Shown here piece by piece: positions 59,261-64,000 of a stretch of DNA of 64,000 bases. Where the stretch lies: positions 124,001 to 188,000 of the forward strand of contig NZ_CP017921.1 of NCBI RefSeq assembly GCF_001889405.1, read 5' to 3'. The notes beneath the pieces were generated by a model. That model was not told the DNA's origin and ran no database searches. It worked only from the letters and a program-made list of their open reading frames with translations. The DNA comes from Methanohalophilus halophilus. Its GTDB lineage: Archaea; Halobacteriota; Methanosarcinia; Methanosarcinales; Methanosarcinaceae. Position 1 is the stretch's first letter, and each line of letters begins with the position of its first letter. Both the position numbers and the translations under genes were made by a program.

Positions 59261-60778
59261 TCACTTCTTTTTACTGGAGGAGATACTTGAAACAAGGCTG
59301 ACAGCACTGATTGTTTCTTTTTCCTTATGTGCCTCGTTTCTAGAGTAGAACCACATTGGCAGGTAAAGTGCCAGTACTATGAATCCTACCCAGGTTGAAG
59401 TCCATCCGACTTCAAGACTGTTAAGATAGACTACACCCACAAGACAGAGAGGAATGTTAAACACACCAAAGAGCAATGCAATGTTCTTCCAGCCTGTTGG
59501 TGCCTTGAATGGCCTGTCGAGTGCGGCCATTTCCGGGTCTAATTTGGCTTTTACATAGGCAAATAGACTGATACCGTTTGCACATGTGTAACCAATGGCA
59601 GATGCTGCAAGGATTGCAGTCGGTGTACCCATGGATATCAACAGGAGGTTGAAAAGACCGATCACTACCATTGCCACAACAGGGGTACCGGAGGAATTTA
59701 GTTTACCGAAAATTTTTGGCAGATTTCCTTCAGTAGCCATCGAGTGCATTGCCCTGGCAGAACCAAGGTAAGCAGTCTGGATGATAAGCACCATTGCTGC
59801 TATCAACATGACGATTGCAACCACTGCACCGGCAGACCCAAAAGCAGCCTGTGCTACAGGAATCATTGGGGATATTGGTTGTGCAATTGTACCTTCAACA
59901 CCGAGAACTCCTATTACTGCTGCCTGTACAAGTACGAAAGAGAAGAAACATACTACACCACAGACAAACAGAGCTTTTGGTACGTCAGATCCCGGATTCT
60001 TGTATTCAGGACCATAGATAGCCGCTGTTTCCCAGGCACAGGCACTCCACTGAGCCATTGCAAACAGACCAAACAGTATCAAGATATGATGAGCATCCCA
60101 CGCCCAATCTGCTGGAAGCCACTGGCTTGTGATATTAGACATTACTACATCACCGGTTGCAAAGGGTGCCAGAGTAATTACAATAAGGGGCAACAGCGAA
60201 ATAGCCGCAAGTATATAGCCGGCAAGTGCACCACCTTCAAGACCACGGTAATTGACCAAGATAAGTCCACCGAATATTACAATTCCCGCAACCAGAGAAA
60301 GCTGGTATTCAGTAAATGTTTCTGCAAGTATGGGGAAGAGATTGTACATATAGCCACCGACAAGAATGGCAAATATCGCAAGTACAGGATTCCATGCAAA
60401 CCAGTAACTCCAGGCACTGAAACCGCCTATCAGTTTACTTTTATCAAATTTTCCCGTGTAATCTTTTGTTTTAAACACATTTTGTGCAAATCCGGGAAGA
60501 CCCGATGCATGGGGAAAGGCGGTTGCAAGTTCACCATAAGCAAGGTTTTGCATAAAACCCTGGAATACAGAAAGACCCCAAACGATTATTGCAGCTGATG
60601 ATACCCAAAGAGGGAAATATCCCAGAGAAGGCAGGATCAACAGCGGGACACCAAGTGCGATGGCAAGTCCCTGTTTCCAGTCAATAGTACGTTCCAGTTC
60701 ACTGGCATCGCACACGACTTTACTACATTGTTCCGCATGATGCAGATCGATTCCTGCATCACCTTTTTCTTCGCTCAT
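59261..60778 (-). CDS. APC-superfamily permease, probably dimethylamine permease
   Basis: About 505 residues with roughly 12 transmembrane helices and the amino-acid-permease pattern (GVPLLILPSLGYFPLW, WSYWFAWNPVLAIFAIL, AQWSACAWETAAIYGPEYKNPGSDVPKAL cut as WSACAWETAAIYGPEYKNPG). The N-terminal ~40 residues are cytoplasmic and acidic. Methanosarcina monomethylamine and dimethylamine permeases are of this superfamily and lie beside methyltransferase genes; it follows mtbB, so dimethylamine is the likely substrate. The start is uncertain (ATG 60778 or GTG 60787/60790 near GGAG). Confidence 0.82.
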   Translation of the reverse strand: MSEEKGDAGIDLHHAEQCSKVVCDASELERTIDWKQGLAIALGVPLLILPSLGYFPLWVSSAAIIVWGLSVFQGFMQNLAYGELATAFPHASGLPGFAQNVFKTKDYTGKFDKSKLIGGFSAWSYWFAWNPVLAIFAILVGGYMYNLFPILAETFTEYQLSLVAGIVIFGGLILVNYRGLEGGALAGYILAAISLLPLIVITLAPFATGDVVMSNITSQWLPADWAWDAHHILILFGLFAMAQWSACAWETAAIYGPEYKNPGSDVPKALFVCGVVCFFSFVLVQAAVIGVLGVEGTIAQPISPMIPVAQAAFGSAGAVVAIVMLIAAMVLIIQTAYLGSARAMHSMATEGNLPKIFGKLNSSGTPVVAMVVIGLFNLLLISMGTPTAILAASAIGYTCANGISLFAYVKAKLDPEMAALDRPFKAPTGWKNIALLFGVFNIPLCLVGVVYLNSLEVGWTSTWVGFIVLALYLPMWFYSRNEAHKEKETISAVSLVSSISSSKKK

Positions 60779-60833
60779 AAGAAACACCACGCTCCTTTTT
60801 ATTGAAATGTATTATAAAGATAATAAATTAAAA

Positions 60834-60847
60834 CCGGGAAACCCCGG
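60834..60847 (-). terminator. Terminator after mtbB
   Basis: CCGGG (60834-60838) and CCCGG (60843-60847) form a GC-rich hairpin, followed on the minus strand by TTTTAATTTATTATC. It lies 10 bases after the mtbB stop, so permease expression would be reduced compared with mtbCB. Confidence 0.6.
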
Positions 60848-60856
60848 CCTTTAAAT

Positions 60857-62260
60857 TTAGCCTGTGATTTCCCTGAATTTGTCACAGCAGTTGATGTCAA
60901 TATCGAGAAGTTTCTCAATATTCATCTTGGATGCGATACCCTTGGCACATCCTGGAACGGATGTAAGTACGCCAATGTCAAGGTCTTCACGGATTTCCCT
61001 CATGACATGCTCGTCACCCAGGTCAAGTGCTTCAACCCCGAGTTTCTTGGCAACATAGTCCTTGGCTTCATTTATGCGCATGTCCTTGGAGAACTGCATC
61101 CTGGCAACAAGGTCACCGGCTGCACGCATACCTGTAAGACCGGATGCCATGATGTGTGAGATTGGCATACCTATTGGGTCGCCAACTCCGATCTATATAC
61201 CATCGACACCTGCAACTTCAACCATTGCCTTGCTGGCACGGGTTACTGCATCGATCGGTGGAGTCTCGAACATTGGAATACCGCCGACACCCATACCCAT
61301 ATCAACATGACAGGGGATGTTTGAAGCTTCAACTGCAGCTTTGGTGAAGGTGACTGAGCGGGCAAGATTCCATGCGGAAGACTTGCTGGTATTGGTGTTA
61401 CAAACCGGACCGAACACGTTTGCACCAGCCTTTTCTGCAAGTGGTGCCTGTTCATGTGGCCACAGACCAGCAAGAACATTACCTTCAAACTCAAGTTCGC
61501 CGTGCATACCAAGAGTCAATTCACCGGCCATACCTGCTTCGATGTAGATGTTGGGGAATTCTTCCCTGAGTGCCTTGATAGAATAAAGGGAAGCATAAAA
61601 ATCACCATCTCCGGCTGCACCGATAGTATCGAAGTTGACACCGTCACAACCTACTTTCTGAAGGTGCTGCATGATCCAGGTCATGTCACGGGTTGCATGA
61701 TCACCGGCATGCTCGATGGATTCACGGGCTTCTTTGATCTTGAAAGCCTTCATGAGGTCACCAGGGTTTTCGAATGGACCATCTGGTGTATAATAGAGAC
61801 CAAGGTTTGGCATTGCACCGTAGAGAAGGGGGACAGTCATGTTCTGCTGACAGACTTCCATTGCCTGCTGTTCCTGGGCAATTACTGGTTTGACAGGTTT
61901 GAAACTGTAGTCGATATGACCCAATTCCATTGTGTCAGCACCGAAACCTCTCTCGTGCATCATACAGCCAGTAAGACGGCTGGATGGGATGCCTACTCCG
62001 CTGTTACCCTGGTCACCATCGATCCTGAGAGTTCCAATGTCGTGGGTAACCGGGATTTCCATACCTGGTTCGACACTGACAAGGCGGTTGGGATTCATTA
62101 TGATGTCTGCGAGTTTGTCAATTTGGTCCCCGGAAAGTTCAGGAATGTTACCAAGGTCTGCTGCATCTGCACTACCTTCCTGCAGGTCTGCAATTATCTG
62201 CTCCTTGGTCATGGAGATTCTTTCACCGTCTCCCATTCTTAAGAAATATTCATTTGCCAT
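60857..62260 (-). CDS. mtbB: Dimethylamine:corrinoid methyltransferase with pyrrolysine codon 356
   Basis: Transfers a methyl group from dimethylamine to the corrinoid protein MtbC. The full frame is 467 residues, the usual MtbB length, if TAG at 61193-61195 (codon 356) is read as pyrrolysine; the flanking [21 protein letters not shown] matches the known Pyl site of MtbB. The N-terminus [15 protein letters not shown] and the central segment [12 protein letters not shown] are characteristic. The last 111 residues after TAG complete the barrel. A gap of 11 bases separates it from mtbC, with AAGGTGATT as its SD. Automated calling would report it as two broken frames. Confidence 0.96.
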
Positions 62261-62271
62261 AAATAATCACC

Positions 62272-62910
62272 TTATAAGAGAAGTTCCTTTGCTTTGTTGA
62301 CAGCTTCAGTTGCATTTTCTGCATAGCAATCTGCACCGATCTTTTTGGCCCAGGAGTTGGTTGCAGGTGCGCCGCCTACCATGACTTTTACCTTGTCACG
62401 GAGACCTTCTTCTTCAAGGGCTTCGATTACTTCCTTTTGGCCCTGGAGAGTGGTAGTCATAAGTGCGGAAATACCGACCATGTTTGCACCAGTTTCCTTG
62501 ATCTTGGCAATGAAATCTGATACAGGTGCATCACGGCCAATGTCATGGACTTCGAATCCTGATGTCTGGAGCATGGTTGATACAATCGATTTGCCAATGT
62601 CATGGACATCTCCCTCTACTGTACCGTTGACAATTACGCTGGCAGCTTTTTCGGATGATTCAGGCATATCATCTTTAAGTTCATCCACACCGGCCTGCAT
62701 GGCTTCTGCAGCCATCATGACATGTGGAAGGAATAACTTACCCCTTTCAAAAAGGGTACCGACTTCGTTCATACCTGCTGCAAGACCATTCTCAATGATG
62801 TCGGGAGCCTCGAGTTCACCACGGGCTTTTTCGACAGCAGCAAGAACCTGGTCTTTCTTGCAACTTACAATTGCATCAGACAGTTCTTTGTATAATTCTT
62901 CTTTTGACGT
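62272..62910 (-). CDS. mtbC: Dimethylamine corrinoid protein MtbC (apparent ACG start)
   Basis: Cobalamin-binding methyl carrier, about 212 residues. N-terminal helical domain KEELYKELSDAIVSCKKDQ, B12-binding domain with EGDVHDIGKSIVSTML (the DxHxxG cobalt-ligand histidine), LMTTTLQGQKEVI and VMVGGAPATNSWAKKIGADCY. The family N-terminus (M-x-S-K-E-E) falls at ACG 62910, eight bases after a perfect AAAGGAGG. No ATG, GTG or TTG occurs there; the open frame runs back to TTG 63057 with no SD and no family similarity. ACG may be a genuine weak start or a changed ATG. Confidence 0.92.
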   Translation of the reverse strand, partial: TSKEELYKELSDAIVSCKKDQVLAAVEKARGELEAPDIIENGLAAGMNEVGTLFERGKLFLPHVMMAAEAMQAGVDELKDDMPESSEKAASVIVNGTVEGDVHDIGKSIVSTMLQTSGFEVHDIGRDAPVSDFIAKIKETGANMVGISALMTTTLQGQKEVIEALEEEGLRDKVKVMVGGAPATNSWAKKIGADCYAENATEAVNKAKELLL

Positions 62911-63197
62911 AGTTACAACCTCCTTTCCATAGAGATTTGAGACCACCGATTTAATCGGCTTACTCTCAAGAAAAAGAGGATATGAATTGTATATAGCCTG
63001 AATTGCATCGAATTTGCGAAAGATAAAAGAATGATCAAACCCTAAGAGGTTTGTCAAGGGGTATGAGCAATTACCAGTGGTATGGGAAATTATAACGGTT
63101 TTAAAATAAATAACCTCGTTTTAATGGACCCTTTTCTGAAATGGTATAAATAATATAAAAAAAAGAAGTTTAACCCCCGTTACTAAAAGGTGAATGT
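62911..63197 (-). promoter_or_regulatory. mtbCB promoter and long leader, divergent from the Msr gene
   Basis: If MtbC starts at 62910, the leader from the probable TATA elements (TTATAATTT near 63090 and AATAAATAACC region near 63105 on the minus strand) is about 150 bases. Long 5' leaders are common on methanol and methylamine methyltransferase operons in Methanosarcina. On the plus strand, TATAAATAATATAAA (near 63143) is a good TATA box for the regulator gene. Confidence 0.45.
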
Positions 63198-63977
63198 ATG
63201 CAATCATCATTGAGTGATACTATCTGGCTCTCTGAAAAAAGAAAAAGACTTCTTTTACTACTAATGGAAGGACCCAGAAATATAGACCAGATCAAAACAT
63301 CCCTTAATGTTACATCCAAAGCAATGATGCCCCAGATAAAAATACTCAGGGAGCAAAACCTAATCATCGAAGAGGACAGGGTCTATCTGCTTTCGGATAT
63401 AGGGGAAATTATAGTAAAAAATATGGTCCCACTGTTGAAAACCCTGGGGGTAATAGAGGAAAATAATGACTACTGGGCAACCCGGGATTTAAGTTCAATC
63501 CCGGAAGAACTTGATTCACGGCTGGGTGATATAGGGGAATGTATGGTAATCGAACCGGATATGAACCATCTTTTTGACCTGCCCGAAGAGTTCAGCAAGA
63601 ATCTGATCAAATCTAATAAAGTAATGACAATAATGGCCTATTTCCATCCTCTTTATCCCGATCTATATTATGAACTGGCAAACGACGGGGTTCAAATAGA
63701 CCTTATCCTTACTGAGCCAATTTACAAGCGGATGAAAGAAGAATACACTGATAGATTCCGCCACATTGTTGAACGGGAACATACAAATCTCTATATTTGC
63801 AACGAAGTCAATCTTACATCCGTTGTAACAGATAGGTTCATTTATCTCTGCCTCTTCAATAAGAATGATATGTACGATCACAAGAAAATAATGAGTTTTG
63901 ATGCAAGTGCACTTCAATGGGGTACTGAATTATATGAACACTTTCGCCAGAAATCAACTCTGATAGAATGGGATTGA
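63198..63977 (+). CDS. Msr-type (methyltransferase-specific) transcriptional regulator
   Basis: A 259-residue regulator with an N-terminal winged helix (KRLLLLLMEGPRNIDQIKTSLNVTSKAMMPQIKILRE, cut as GPRNIDQIKTSLNVT and AMMPQIKIL) and a C-terminal DUF1724-like effector domain, the layout of Methanosarcina Msr regulators that control methyltransferase operons. It is divergent from mtbC across a 140- to 290-base promoter region, so dimethylamine genes are its likely target. The known Msr regulators act on methanol and methylsulfide genes, so control of a methylamine operon would be a variation. Start ATG 63198 with AAAGGTGA upstream. Confidence 0.85.
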   Translation: MQSSLSDTIWLSEKRKRLLLLLMEGPRNIDQIKTSLNVTSKAMMPQIKILREQNLIIEEDRVYLLSDIGEIIVKNMVPLLKTLGVIEENNDYWATRDLSSIPEELDSRLGDIGECMVIEPDMNHLFDLPEEFSKNLIKSNKVMTIMAYFHPLYPDLYYELANDGVQIDLILTEPIYKRMKEEYTDRFRHIVEREHTNLYICNEVNLTSVVTDRFIYLCLFNKNDMYDHKKIMSFDASALQWGTELYEHFRQKSTLIEWD

Positions 63978-64000
63978 CCCCGACTGAATGATTGAAATGA

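Noticed and set aside
60857-62260. Reading the two frames at 60857-61168 and 61193-62260 as a broken methanol methyltransferase (mtaB) pseudogene
   Set aside because: The protein matches MtbB, not MtaB, along its length, and the TAG is at the known pyrrolysine position, so the gene is intact.
62911-63057. A 49-residue N-terminal extension of MtbC from TTG 63057
   Set aside because: No SD motif precedes it, the residues are unlike MtbC proteins, and a perfect SD lies directly before the family start.

Overview
The window is from a methylotrophic, moderately halophilic methanogen of the Methanosarcinales, most likely Methanohalophilus. Four things point there: a dimethylamine methyltransferase operon (mtbCB) with its in-frame amber codon, a glycine/sarcosine to betaine methylation cluster of the kind known from Methanohalophilus portucalensis, a euryarchaeal split RNA polymerase operon, and archaeal CoA and heme pathway genes. 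Base composition is moderate and coding is dense. I saw no frameshift anywhere.

Layout. 1-3.9 kb: end of hisD, a DUF1699 gene, then the siroheme/heme genes cobA-hemD-ahbC. 3.9-6.2 kb (minus): an oxidative-stress and iron cluster (DUF2892, peroxiredoxin, AhpD-like, superoxide reductase, ferritin) behind a perfect inverted repeat. 6.4-16.8 kb: cca, an OGG-type glycosylase, iorAB, a small regulator coupled to an Fe-S membrane protein, a YyaL-type protein and a 2-oxoacid:ferredoxin oxidoreductase. 17-19.8 kb: a tRNA-Arg, a hybrid-PAS histidine kinase with an internal TAG, and small genes. 19.9-33.4 kb (minus): tRNA-Lys, rpoH-B''-B'-A'-A'', rpl30e, nusA, rps12, rps7, fusA, tuf, rps10. 33.7-43.3 kb (minus): an S-adenosylmethionine (SAM) cycle and betaine region: an S-adenosyl/S-inosylhomocysteine hydrolase-like gene, adenosine-kinase-like gene, SDMT, GSMT, ahcY, bacterial-type metK with a tandem-repeat leader, and a DadD-like deaminase. 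43.3-48.4 kb: archaeal CoA biosynthesis (phosphopantothenate synthetase, pantoate kinase, CoaBC) with an MtaA/MtbA-type methyltransferase. 48.5-58.8 kb: rlmE, DUF211, PHP phosphoesterase, a cyclase-family protein with TAG as codon 3, rdgB, bud32, kae1, top6A/B, a fungal-type cytosine deaminase and a U32 protein. 59.3-64 kb: an APC permease, mtbB, mtbC and a divergent Msr-type regulator.

Main observation. I checked by eye the stop codon of each of the 66 protein genes I call: 34 end in TAA, 32 in TGA and none in TAG. TAG does occur inside three otherwise intact reading frames. One is the canonical pyrrolysine (Pyl) codon 356 of mtbB. The other two are codon 462 of the histidine kinase, between its N and G1 ATP-binding boxes, and codon 3 of the cyclase-family gene. 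This fits a genome in which TAG is a dedicated sense codon (pyrrolysine) and has spread into genes unrelated to methylamine methyl transfer.

How the genes work together. mtbCB, the permease and a methylcobamide:CoM methyltransferase feed methyl groups from dimethylamine into methanogenesis. metK, GSMT and SDMT make betaine from glycine using SAM, while ahcY, the kinase, the second hydrolase and the deaminase dispose of S-adenosylhomocysteine (SAH) by what look like two parallel routes.
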